A stretch of DNA of 26,607 nucleotides, taken from the NCBI GenBank assembly GCA_023416135.1, contig JAEZIF010000151.1, positions 1-26,607 of the forward strand, read 5' to 3'. The position numbers and the translations under genes were made by a program. The notes beneath the pieces were generated by a model. That model had not been told where the DNA came from. It did no database searches and saw nothing but the letters and a program-made list of their open reading frames with translations. The stretch comes from Pseudomonadota bacterium. GTDB lineage: Bacteria > Pseudomonadota > Alphaproteobacteria > Reyranellales > Reyranellaceae. Below are positions 16,168 to 23,380 of this stretch, piece after piece. How positions within the stretch are numbered: the first letter of the stretch is position 1; each line of letters begins with the position of its first letter.

Positions 16168-17589
16168 CTAGACAGCCGGCCGCCTGCGGATTTCGTCCGC
16201 CACCTTGCGCTTGAGGAACTGCCCGTGCTTCAGGTCGACGTGGAAGCCCCCGTCCTCCACGACCACGTTGCCGCGCAGGATGGTCGTCGTGGGCCAAGCC
16301 GTCACGACGTGTCCCTCCCACGGCGTGTAGTCGGTCTCGTGCAAGTCGGCCGCGCGGATGGTCTTCTCGATCCCGGTCTGCAGCAGCACGATGTCGGCGT
16401 CGGAGCCCGCCGCCAGCGCGCCCTTGCGCGGATAGAGGCCCATGATGCGTGCGGCGTTGCTCGAGACCATGTCGACGAAATGCGCCGGCGAGTAGCCGCG
16501 CTTGGTGACCATGTTGGTATACATCAGGCCGACGCGGGGCTCGACGCCCGAGTTGCCACCCGTCGTGTCGTCGATGCGGCTGCCCTGCAGCTTGACCCGG
16601 AGCGGACAGCAAAGCTCGTCGGTGGCGATGACCTGGATGGCGCCGCGGTTGGTCGCCTCCCACAGTCGCTTCTGGTCCTCGGGGTACTTCAGCGACGGGT
16701 AGGTATGAAACATCTGCCCGCCCGGCCGTTTGTAGTCCTCGGCGTTGTAGAGCAGGTACTGATGCAGCGTCTCGCCGTACATGGGAAAGCCGCGGGCGCG
16801 TGACGCCTCGAGGGCGGCGACGCCGGTCGCAGCCGAGACGTGCACCATGTAGAGCGCCGCACCCTCGACATTCTCGGCGAGGCGAATCACGCGATTGAAG
16901 GAGAGCTCCTCCGACAGCGCGTTGTGCACCTCGGCCATGTGCTCGAAGCTGACGCGGTTCTCACGCATCAGCTTCTCGTACATGAACATGACGATGTCGT
17001 TGTCCTCGGCATGGATGCAGGCGATGCCACCCGCCCCCGCCACGACCTTCAGCGCCTCCCAGATATGGCCGTGCGGGACCATGCGGCCGATGTTCCCCGG
17101 CCGGATGTTGGTGGTGAAGATCTTTATGCTTGCATGGCCGTCCTGCATCGCGTCGGCGAGCTGGCCGAAATGCGGCACCGGTACCTCGCCCATCAGCGTT
17201 AGATGGAAGCCGTAGTCGCAGTAGCAGGCGTCCTTCCACTGCGCCTGGGTCGCCTCGATCGACTGTTGGATGGTGCGGTCGTGCACGCACTGCACGAAAT
17301 CGATCAGGGTCGTGGTGCCGCCATGCAGCGCGGCCTTGCTGACCTGCGACGGCGGATCGGTCAGCACGTCGGGCCGCCCCGGCGCCCGCACCGGCATCAG
17401 GCAATGGATATGCGGGTCGACGCCGCCTGGAATGACCAGCCGATCCGCGGCCGACACGGTGCGCGCCGCTTGCGGCAGCGAGCCCGGCCCGCCGACCAGG
17501 GCGATGCGTCCGTCCTTCACGCCGATATCGGCAGCCTGGGTTCCGGTCGGCAGCACGCAGGTGCCGCCGATGATGGCGAGATCCAGCAT
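16168..17589 (-). CDS. Dihydropyrimidinase/D-hydantoinase-like amidohydrolase
   Basis: This 474-residue cyclic amidohydrolase has the full binuclear metal set at the spacing of D-hydantoinase: His60 and His62 (GGVDPHIH), the carboxylated Lys156 (SIKIF), His193 (CIHAED), His250 (YMVHVSAATG) and Asp324 (IATDEL). It should hydrolyse the C-N bond of a dihydropyrimidine, hydantoin or other cyclic ureide to a carbamoyl amino acid. Departures from classical dihydropyrimidinase are visible around the fourth metal loop (ATDELCCPL instead of the common SDHCPF) and in HCLMPVRAPG after the HxH, so the substrate may differ. The ATG at 17589 overlaps the CobW stop as TGATG; an in-frame start at 17619 lies inside cobW. 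It is the third gene of the LLM-CobW-amidohydrolase operon. Confidence 0.9.
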   Translation of the reverse strand: MLDLAIIGGTCVLPTGTQAADIGVKDGRIALVGGPGSLPQAARTVSAADRLVIPGGVDPHIHCLMPVRAPGRPDVLTDPPSQVSKAALHGGTTTLIDFVQCVHDRTIQQSIEATQAQWKDACYCDYGFHLTLMGEVPVPHFGQLADAMQDGHASIKIFTTNIRPGNIGRMVPHGHIWEALKVVAGAGGIACIHAEDNDIVMFMYEKLMRENRVSFEHMAEVHNALSEELSFNRVIRLAENVEGAALYMVHVSAATGVAALEASRARGFPMYGETLHQYLLYNAEDYKRPGGQMFHTYPSLKYPEDQKRLWEATNRGAIQVIATDELCCPLRVKLQGSRIDDTTGGNSGVEPRVGLMYTNMVTKRGYSPAHFVDMVSSNAARIMGLYPRKGALAAGSDADIVLLQTGIEKTIRAADLHETDYTPWEGHVVTAWPTTTILRGNVVVEDGGFHVDLKHGQFLKRKVADEIRRRPAV

Positions 17590-18599
17590 CAGGTCACTCC
17601 TGCCGGAGAATCGAGGCACGCCGGTTCGCCGTCGGCGAAACGGCGCAGGATCTCGTCCGGCTCGAGATCGCGCACGATGAAGACGAGCCGGCTGGCCCGG
17701 TCGGACTCGGGCCAGCGCTCCAGCCAGCGCGGCGGGTAGAGCGTGTGCTGCACGGCGTGGATCGCCGCCGGCCCCTCCGGTCGATCGGAGAACTCGACGA
17801 GCCCTTTGACGCGCAGGAGCTTCTCGCCGTGATCGCGCGCCAGGCCGCCCAGCGCCATGGCGAAACCGAGACGGCTCATCGGGCGCTGCAGCCGCACCGC
17901 CAGGGCACGGATGCCGTGGGCATGTACCGCCGTCGCATGGAGGCGCGGCCGCGGCAGCGCCCTGGGCGCGCCGCCGAACAGCAGCTCGCTCGCCTCGGCA
18001 TCGCGGACATCGACGATCGGCGCTGTTGGGTTCAACGACGCCAGTCGCTGGAGCAGGCTGTCCGGAACGGCGACCATGTCGGTCTTGGTGAGAAGCAAAA
18101 GGTCGGCCACGGCAGCCTGCGCGACAGCCTCGGGATAACGGTCGAGCGTGCCCTCGCCCAGCACGGCATCGATCGTCGTGGCGACGCGGTCGAGGCGCAG
18201 CGAGGCTTCGAGGAAGGCATCGGCGGAGAGCGTATAGAGGGTGGGTCCCGGATCGGCGAGGCCGCTGGTCTCGAGCGCGATGCGTCGGAACGGCGGGCGG
18301 CCGGCGGCCTGGCGCGATCTCAGCAGGCGATAGAACGCGTCGGCCAGCCCCTGGCGCACCGCGCAGCAGGTGCAGCCGTTGGGCAGCTCGACGACATCGT
18401 CGGCTGCCGCCTCCAGCAGCTGATGGTCGAGGGCGACCGCGCCGAACTCGCTGATCAGCACGGCGGTGTCGCTCAGGTCCGGCACATTGAGGACCCGTGA
18501 AAGAAGCGTAGTCTTGCCGCTGCCGAGAAAGCCCGTCAGCACCGACAGCGGGATCGGCTCCGACGGGACCTCCACGAGGTTGGCAAGACCGACGGTCAC
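17589..18599 (-). CDS. CobW/P47K-family GTPase, probable metallochaperone
   Basis: This 336-residue G3E GTPase has Walker A GFLGSGKT (23-30), the metal-binding GCTCC motif (Cys76, Cys78, Cys79), Walker B-region ETSGLADP (110-117), and a guanine-specificity motif reading TKTD (171-174) where NKxD is canonical. A CobW C-terminal domain follows (LLRVKGLVEFSDRP near 250). Family members insert Zn, Co or Fe into client enzymes at the cost of GTP. The start is GTG at 18599, within a GTGA overlap with the LLM gene. The direct 1-nt overlap with a binuclear metalloenzyme gene strongly suggests that this amidohydrolase is the client; that is inference. Confidence 0.88.
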   Translation of the reverse strand: MTVGLANLVEVPSEPIPLSVLTGFLGSGKTTLLSRVLNVPDLSDTAVLISEFGAVALDHQLLEAAADDVVELPNGCTCCAVRQGLADAFYRLLRSRQAAGRPPFRRIALETSGLADPGPTLYTLSADAFLEASLRLDRVATTIDAVLGEGTLDRYPEAVAQAAVADLLLLTKTDMVAVPDSLLQRLASLNPTAPIVDVRDAEASELLFGGAPRALPRPRLHATAVHAHGIRALAVRLQRPMSRLGFAMALGGLARDHGEKLLRVKGLVEFSDRPEGPAAIHAVQHTLYPPRWLERWPESDRASRLVFIVRDLEPDEILRRFADGEPACLDSPAGVT

Positions 18600-19432
18600 T
18601 TGATCGACGCCGCGCCCTTGTCGAGCACCGGAAGGACCTTGTCGCGGGCCTCGGGCGGAACGCCGAACACGACGCGGTCGACGCCGGCGTCCTCGGCGCG
18701 CTTCAGGCTGTCGGCGTTCATGCCGACGCCGAACAGCGTGACCGGCACCTCGGACTCCTTGCGTCCGGCGAGTTTCAGCATCTCGCGGAACTCCGGCAGC
18801 ATGGCGAGCGTGTCGCCGCCGCGGCCGCCGATCGGCATCCAGCCGTCACCGTAGGCGACGGCGCGGCGCGCGCCATGCGGCAGGCCCCCACCGACGATGA
18901 TCGGCGGATGCGGCTTCTGCACCGGCTTGGGCCACTGCATCATCTCGTCGAACTTCACCAGATCGCCGGCATATTTCGGCTTCGAGCGTGCCCAGATCTC
19001 CTTCATCGCCTCGATGCGTTCGCGCATCAGCTTGAAGCGGGTGGCGTAGGCCGTGCCATGGTCTTCCATCTCCTCGGCGTTCCAGCCGCCGCCGACGCCG
19101 AACAGTATCCGGCCGTTGCTGAGCCTGTCGGCGGTCGCGACCTCCTTGGCGGTGTGGATGGGATCGCGCTGCACGACCAGGCAGACGCCGGTGCCGAGCT
19201 TGACGGTCTTGGTGACGACGGCTGCGGCGGCGATGGCCAGGAAGGGATCGTAGGTGTCGTAGTACCACTTCGGCAGTTCCGGGCCGCCCGGCCACGGCGA
19301 CTTGCGGCTGGTCGGGATGTGGCTGTGCTCGGGAAACCAGACGGATTCGTAACCGCGCTTCTCGGCCTCGACGGCGAGTTCGTGCGGCGGGATTGCATAG
19401 TCCGTGGCAAACATCGTGACGCCGATCCGCAT
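18596..19432 (-). CDS. LLM-class (luciferase-like) flavin/F420-dependent oxidoreductase
   Basis: This 278-residue TIM-barrel flavoprotein is of the bacterial luciferase superfamily, close in length and motifs to the F420-dependent LLM group. Visible segments are YESVWFPEHSHIPTSR (29-44), KLGTGVCLVVQRDPIHTAKE near 77, GRILFGVGGGWNAEEMEDHG near 108, PPIIVGGGLPHGARRAVAYG near 177 and DRVVFGVPPEARDKVLPVLD at the C-terminus. The cofactor (FMN or F420) cannot be decided from the sequence. It is the first gene of a three-gene overlapping operon with CobW and the hydantoinase-like enzyme. It could oxidise or monooxygenate the ring compound before hydrolysis, as the LLM oxygenase RutA does in pyrimidine breakdown, though it is not RutA itself. 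Confidence 0.87.
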   Translation of the reverse strand: MRIGVTMFATDYAIPPHELAVEAEKRGYESVWFPEHSHIPTSRKSPWPGGPELPKWYYDTYDPFLAIAAAAVVTKTVKLGTGVCLVVQRDPIHTAKEVATADRLSNGRILFGVGGGWNAEEMEDHGTAYATRFKLMRERIEAMKEIWARSKPKYAGDLVKFDEMMQWPKPVQKPHPPIIVGGGLPHGARRAVAYGDGWMPIGGRGGDTLAMLPEFREMLKLAGRKESEVPVTLFGVGMNADSLKRAEDAGVDRVVFGVPPEARDKVLPVLDKGAASIK

Positions 19433-19472
19433 GGCCTTTTCCTCTCACTGCCGTTTGGCGGAGCGTAGAGCG

Positions 19473-19520
19473 GAATGAGATCAGGTGGAACCGCGTATGC
19501 GGCTCCACCTGATCTCATTC
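19473..19520. repeat. Long perfect inverted repeat (hairpin 1)
   Basis: GAATGAGATCAGGTGGA (19473-19489) and its exact complement (19504-19520) form a 17-bp stem. After one A/C mismatch it continues with CCGC/GCGG around a GTAT loop. It lies 40 nt upstream of the LLM start. It shares the core AGGTGGAA-y-CGC with hairpin 2 read on the other strand, which suggests a dispersed intergenic repeat family of the REP/BIME kind. Confidence 0.75.
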
Positions 19521-19551
19521 GCGCGCCCGGGCGGTGCTTCTTTCACCGGGC

Positions 19552-19587
19552 ATGATGGGTCCAGGCGATTCCACCTGGACCCATCAT
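19552..19587. repeat. Perfect inverted repeat (hairpin 2)
   Basis: ATGATGGGTCCAGG (19552-19565) and CCTGGACCCATCAT (19574-19587) form a 14-bp stem with an 8-nt loop, 31 nt past hairpin 1. It lies downstream of the YjbR pseudogene and upstream of the LLM operon. No T-run follows on the minus strand, so it is not a standard terminator, although it may still separate the two transcripts. Confidence 0.75.
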
Positions 19588-19618
19588 TGCTTTAGCCGAT
19601 TTCCGGTGCCGGCCGTAA

Positions 19619-20034
19619 CTACCGCTTCTCCAGGCGGACCGCCGCCGCCAGCTTCTTCGGCGCCAGGAGGCAGTAGCTCGCGGTCACCAGCTTTGCGATA
19701 TCGCTCCAGTCGACCCGCGAATCGAGGCTGCGGCCGAGGATGTCGGGACGCCACAGCGGCCGGAAGTAAGGCGCTCGCGAATAGGTTTCGGGATCGACCG
19801 CGGTCCCAGCGACTGAAACGTCACTACACAAACAGGGCCGTCGGTTCCCGCGACGCGCGCGTACGCCGGCGGCCATCCGTCGGCGATCATCAACACGTGT
19901 GCAAACGTCTCTTTGCGGATGCACCAGCGCGTGCCGACCCAGGCCTGCTCCTCGCGCGTCTCCGGAAGGGCAAGGCAGGCCTTGCGAAGCCTGGTCAGGA
20001 TGGTCTTTGGAACTTCCGGATGACGGCGCTTCAT
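19619..20034 (-). pseudogene. Frameshifted MmcQ/YjbR-family gene
   Basis: The N-terminal part from ATG 20034 reads PEVPKTILTRLRKACLALPE, TREEQAWVGTRWCIRKETFA and GTDGPVCVVTFQS, typical of the YjbR/MmcQ (DUF419) double-wing DNA-binding-like fold. Near 19805-19820 the matching continuation moves to another frame: VDPETYSRAPYFRPLWRP, VDWSDIAKLVTASYCLLAPK, ending LEKR at 19619. Both halves are well conserved and together give the usual family length of about 130 residues, so one lesion (loss of one base or gain of two) separates them. It could be a recent pseudogene or a sequence error. The start overlaps the stop of the histone-like gene as ATGA. Confidence 0.75.
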
Positions 20035-20465
20035 CCAGCGAGTTGGTCGCGTTCCTGTATCAGGCGCCTGAGCCTCTCCTCCTGCTCGGTGATGCGCTGT
20101 GACAGCAGCTCCTCGCTGGCCGCCCCCGCCGATGACGCGGCCTGCTCGACCAGCTCGCGCAGGTTGGCACGCACGATCGCGATGCGATTGTCGAGCTCGG
20201 TGACCGGCGCAGGGGGAGCAGGCGCATGCACCGGCGTCGCCATGGCCGGCTTCGGGCCCGCCGCCGGCTTCTTGGCGGCGACGCGCTTCTTGACGGCGCC
20301 AGCGGCCTTCTTTGCCGCCGCTCGGCGCTTGGGCGCCTTTGCGGGCTTCTTTGCCACGGCCTTCTTGGAGGCGGCTTTCTTGGTCGCGACGCGAGGCTTG
20401 CGCGTCTTCGCCGCCTTCTTGGGCGCTGATTTCCCGGAGCCGACCTTCTTCTTCCTAGCAGCCAT
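20031..20465 (-). CDS. Lys/Ala-rich histone-H1-like protein with C-terminal coiled coil
   Basis: This 144-residue basic protein has residues 2-75 as repeated KKAA, AAKK and APKK units, as in bacterial histone-H1-like nucleoid proteins; these bind DNA non-specifically. A Pro/Ala linker (PVHAPAPPAPV) leads to an acidic-basic amphipathic region (LDNRIAIVRANLRELVEQAA, then SEELLSQRITEQEERLRRLI) predicted to form a coiled coil, perhaps for dimerisation. The ATG at 20465 has GGGAG six nt upstream; an ATG two codons earlier directly abuts that site. Much longer in-frame starts lie antisense to the SDR gene and are rejected. It is translationally coupled to the YjbR pseudogene. Confidence 0.75.
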   Translation of the reverse strand: MAARKKKVGSGKSAPKKAAKTRKPRVATKKAASKKAVAKKPAKAPKRRAAAKKAAGAVKKRVAAKKPAAGPKPAMATPVHAPAPPAPVTELDNRIAIVRANLRELVEQAASSAGAASEELLSQRITEQEERLRRLIQERDQLAG

Positions 20466-20573
20466 GGACATCTCCCAGCGGTTGCGAAACTCTATCGCGC
20501 CCGGCGGCTCCGACAAAGCCCAAGCCAGCGGCTGCCTGTTGGCAAGCCGGCAAACCTCGGCCATCAAGGAAGG

Positions 20574-21305
20574 ATGGACTTCGAACTCAAGGACCGCACC
20601 TGCCTTGTCACGGGCGCCAGCGCCGGTATCGGCGCCGGCATCGCCCGTCTCCTGGCCGAGCAGGGCGCGCGGGTTGCCGCCACGGCGCGCCGCGTCGACC
20701 GGATCGAGCGACATCGCAACGTCACGCCGCTTGCCGCCGACGTCACGTCTCCTGCCGACCTCGACCGCCTGGCCCGGGACGCCGCCCAGTCCCTCGGCCA
20801 GGTCGACATTCTGGTCAATTGTGCCGGCGGCTCGCGGCCGACGACGGTCGATGCCAGTGAAGCATTCTGGGAGGAGGCGTTCGCGCTGAATTTCACCTCG
20901 GCGCGGCGGCTCACCACCGCCCTGCTGCCCGGCATGCGCCAGCGGCGCTGGGGCCGCATCATCAACGTCAGCGGCACCATGGAGCCGCGAGGCCTGAACG
21001 CCGCGGTCGCCGCCAAGGCGGCGCTGCATCTGTGGGCCAAGGGCCTCGCCTGCGACGTGGCGACCGAGGGCGTGACGGTGAACACCATCCAGCCCGGCCG
21101 CATCAACAGCGAGCAGATCCTCGAGAAGCTCCATCCCACCGAAGAATCCCGCCGCTCCTTCATTGCCAGGAACATACCGATGGGCCATTTCGGCGAGCCC
21201 GAGGACGTCGCCCATCTCGTCGCCTTCCTCGCCTCGCCGCGGGCGAGCTACATCACCGGAACGGTGATCCCGGTCGATGGCGGCATGCGCAACTTCGCGC
21301 ATTGA
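20574..21305 (+). CDS. Short-chain dehydrogenase/reductase-like protein lacking the catalytic Tyr
   Basis: This 243-residue classical-length SDR has the NAD(P)-binding TGASAGIG (13-20), NCAGG (82-86), the active-site Asn106 (LNFTSARR) and Ser133 (NVSG). The YxxxK motif is broken: Lys148 is present in NAAVAAKAAL, but position 144 is Ala instead of Tyr. Downstream, GVTVNTIQPGRINSEQIL and YITGTVIPVDGG are well conserved, so the gene is not decaying. A subgroup of FabG-like SDRs naturally lacks the Tyr and has a similar PGR-x-x-SEQIL segment, so this may be a member with altered or non-redox function. AAGGAAGG abuts the ATG. The next gene begins 77 nt downstream on the same strand. Confidence 0.88.
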   Translation: MDFELKDRTCLVTGASAGIGAGIARLLAEQGARVAATARRVDRIERHRNVTPLAADVTSPADLDRLARDAAQSLGQVDILVNCAGGSRPTTVDASEAFWEEAFALNFTSARRLTTALLPGMRQRRWGRIINVSGTMEPRGLNAAVAAKAALHLWAKGLACDVATEGVTVNTIQPGRINSEQILEKLHPTEESRRSFIARNIPMGHFGEPEDVAHLVAFLASPRASYITGTVIPVDGGMRNFAH

Positions 21306-21362
21306 GGCGGGGGTCGCCAATCCTCCGGCGCAGCGCGCCACGGTTGGCAGCTCCGCAATCGA

Positions 21363-21377
21363 TATGACAGTGTCATA
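21363..21377. promoter_or_regulatory. 15-bp perfect palindrome, probable operator
   Basis: TATGACA-G-TGTCATA is a perfect odd-centred palindrome ending 5 nt before the first ATG of the monooxygenase gene and 58 nt after the SDR stop. The ACA-N-TGT core and the size resemble TetR- or GntR-type operators. No such regulator gene lies in the window. Confidence 0.45.
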
Positions 21378-21382
21378 GCATC

Positions 21383-22711
21383 ATGCATGGGACCTCCTCG
21401 CGGCCATCCCAAATGCGCCTCGGCGTCTTCGTGCAGACGCCGGGCCATCACGTTGGTGGCTGGCGGCACCCGGACGCCGTCGTCGACGGTTGGCCCAACC
21501 TCGCGCTGATGCAGCACATCGCCGCTGCGGCCGAGCGCGGCAAGTTCGACATGTTCTTCCTGGGCGACGGCTTCGCCACGGGCTACGGCGAGCATCCTTC
21601 GACCATCGGCAAGTTCGAGCCGCTGACGCTGCTCTCGGCGCTGGCGATGACGACCAGCAGGCTCGGGCTCGCCGCCACGGGCTCGACGACCTACGCCGAG
21701 CCCTATCAGATCGCCCGCTCCTTCGCCTCGCTCGATCACCTGTCGGCCGGCCGTGCGGCGTGGAACGTCGTGACCACCGCCTACGCCAAGTCGGCGGCGG
21801 TGTTCGGCCGCCACCATCCGCCGCATGCCGAGCGCTATGCCATGTCCGAGGAGTTCGTCGAGGCCTGCCGTATCCTGTGGGACAGCTGGGCCGATGACGC
21901 CTTCGTCGCCGACAAGAAGGCGGGCGTCTTCGTGCGGCCGGGCAGCCTGCACGTACCGTCGTTCCACGGGAAGTACTTCACCGTCGAAGGCGGCCTGAAC
22001 GTGCCGCGCTCGCCGCAGGGGCATCCAGTGCTGATCCAGGCCGGCTCCTCCGGACCGGGCCAGGCGCTGGCATCGCGCATCGCCGATGTGGTGTTCACCG
22101 CGCAGAACGACCTCGCCGAGGCCCGGTCCTTCTATGGCGGCGTCAAGGCGCAGGTCGCCGGGTTCGGACGCTCGGCTGACGAAGTCCTGGTGATGCCCGG
22201 CGTGTTTCCCGTGATCGGCCGCACGGCCGGTGAGGCACAGGAGATCTTCGCCGAGCTCAATCGCAACATCGACACGGCGCAGGCCTTCACCGTGCTGTCG
22301 GAGCGGTTGGGCTCCGACATGTCGGCCCATCCGCTCGACGAGCCGGTGCCCGACCTGCCCGAGACCGAGCATCTCAAGAGTCGCGCCGCCCTGCTGATCG
22401 AGATGGCGCGGCGCGAGAAGCTCACGCTGCGCCAGCTCTACTACCGCGTCGCCGCAGCACGCGGCCATCTGTTGCTGATCGGAACCGGTGCGGAGGTCGC
22501 CGACGTGATGGAGGCGTGGTTCCGGGCCGGCGCCGCCGACGGCTTCAACGTCATGCCGCCGTTCTTTCCCGGCCAGTTCGACGCCTTCGTCGACCAGGTC
22601 GTGCCGATCCTGCAGGAGCGCAGACTGTTCCGCGCCGACTACACCGGCACCACGCTGCGCGACCATCTCGGGCTGAAACGCCCGGCCAGGGTCGCCGCCA
22701 GCGGTCGATAG
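21383..22711 (+). CDS. NtaA/SnaA/SoxA-type flavin monooxygenase (LLM class)
   Basis: This 442-residue FMNH2-dependent monooxygenase is of the nitrilotriacetate/dibenzothiophene-sulfone type. Family segments are MRLGVFVQTPGHHVGGWRHP, KFDMFFLGDGFATGY, TTYAEPYQIARSFASLDHLS, GRAAWNVVTTAYAKSA and SEEFVEACRILWDSWADDAF. GHPVLIQAGSSGPGQALASR marks the flavin phosphate region, and NVMPPFFPGQFDAFVDQVVP lies near the C-terminus. Such enzymes need a separate flavin reductase, and none is adjacent. They cleave C-N or C-S bonds of xenobiotics or sulfonates; the substrate here is unknown. Neither the ATG at 21383 nor the one at 21413 (MRLGVF) has a good ribosome-binding site. Homology begins at the second, so the true start may be 21413, which would move the palindrome to -36. 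Confidence 0.87.
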   Translation: MHGTSSRPSQMRLGVFVQTPGHHVGGWRHPDAVVDGWPNLALMQHIAAAAERGKFDMFFLGDGFATGYGEHPSTIGKFEPLTLLSALAMTTSRLGLAATGSTTYAEPYQIARSFASLDHLSAGRAAWNVVTTAYAKSAAVFGRHHPPHAERYAMSEEFVEACRILWDSWADDAFVADKKAGVFVRPGSLHVPSFHGKYFTVEGGLNVPRSPQGHPVLIQAGSSGPGQALASRIADVVFTAQNDLAEARSFYGGVKAQVAGFGRSADEVLVMPGVFPVIGRTAGEAQEIFAELNRNIDTAQAFTVLSERLGSDMSAHPLDEPVPDLPETEHLKSRAALLIEMARREKLTLRQLYYRVAAARGHLLLIGTGAEVADVMEAWFRAGAADGFNVMPPFFPGQFDAFVDQVVPILQERRLFRADYTGTTLRDHLGLKRPARVAASGR

Positions 22712-22848
22712 TCGTCCTTTGGGACCGATTTCCGTCGCTTTGTTGCCCCGCCTGAGAAGCGCGCAATCGGGGCTGCTGCAGCGGTGCTGATTCCCAGCGG
22801 ATGCGTCGACACGGCACGACAACCGAGGAAGTCGCGCGCTCGTCTCGC

Positions 22849-23160
22849 ATGAGGGACCCATCGGTGGTCGGCGCGCCTTCGAACAAACTGATCCAGCAAT
22901 TCGAGGTCGACTTCGCTGTCATTGGCGCAGCGGCGATCGACGAGGACGGCGCATTGCTTGACTTCGACTGCCGCGAGATCCAGGCGGCGCAAGCCATCAT
23001 CGCCAATGCGCCATGTGATCCTGGTGGCCGATAGCACAACGTTCCGCCGCACCGCCCCCCGTACGTATCAGCCAGGTGCAGACCTTCATTACCGATCGCG
23101 GGCTGCCGGCGGACCTGCAGAAGGTTGCCCAGGAGAGCGGCATCGCCGTCGTCGAGGCCT
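22849..23160 (+). pseudogene. Decayed GlpR/DeoR-family repressor gene
   Basis: Three successive frames together read like the C-terminal half of the glycerol-3-phosphate repressor GlpR. The first, 22849-23010, reads RDPSVVGAPSNKLIQQFEVD FAVIGAAAIDEDGALLDFDC REIQAAQAIIANA. The second, 23012-23057, reads HVILVADSTTFRRTAP. The third, 23061-23159, reads VRISQVQTFITDRGLPADLQ KVAQESGIAVVEA. E. coli GlpR has the same order (IIGEATLDFISQF, GIDSDGSLLEFDYHEV, RAIIENSRHVMLVVDHSKF). The helix-turn-helix and about 140 N-terminal residues are missing, and two frameshifts follow, the second in a C-run at 23055-23060. The gene cannot make a DNA-binding protein. Its place just upstream of glpSTPQ fits a former local regulator. 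Confidence 0.78.
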
Positions 23161-23229
23161 TGGACAAGGCCGCCCACTCGCCAGACCGCTTCCTGAGGGT
23201 TTCTGGTCCCTCAACTTGCTTTCGTTCTT

Positions 23230-23249
23230 GGTTGCGCATTAAATCAACC
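23230..23249. promoter_or_regulatory. Small inverted repeat in AT-rich leader of glp operon
   Basis: GGTTG (23230-23234) and CAACC (23245-23249) flank an AT-rich centre in the only AT-rich patch upstream of glpS. CTTTCG motifs lie outside on both sides (CTTTCGTT at 23219 and AACCGAAAG at 23246-23254). This is the likeliest place for the glp promoter and a DeoR-type operator, but no clean -35/-10 pair is seen. Confidence 0.25.
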
Positions 23250-23380
23250 GAAAGAAGTTCGCCGTATGTGAAAGCGACATTGGCGAAGGGAGAAGCGTCT
23301 TTGAACCCGGTTTTCGAACTGGTGATCGCTGACGTTCAAGCCGACCTCCATCGCATGGCGTGCGATGTCGGACGGCGGCC

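Noticed and set aside
20466..21341. Long N-terminal extension of the histone-like protein
   Set aside because: It is antisense to the SDR gene; the Lys/Ala-rich part with a proper ribosome-binding site starts at 20465.
23360..23380. Upstream ATG for glpS giving a 7-residue extension (MRCRTAA)
   Set aside because: Family similarity starts at MTVVLKDV (23381), and no better ribosome-binding site precedes 23360.
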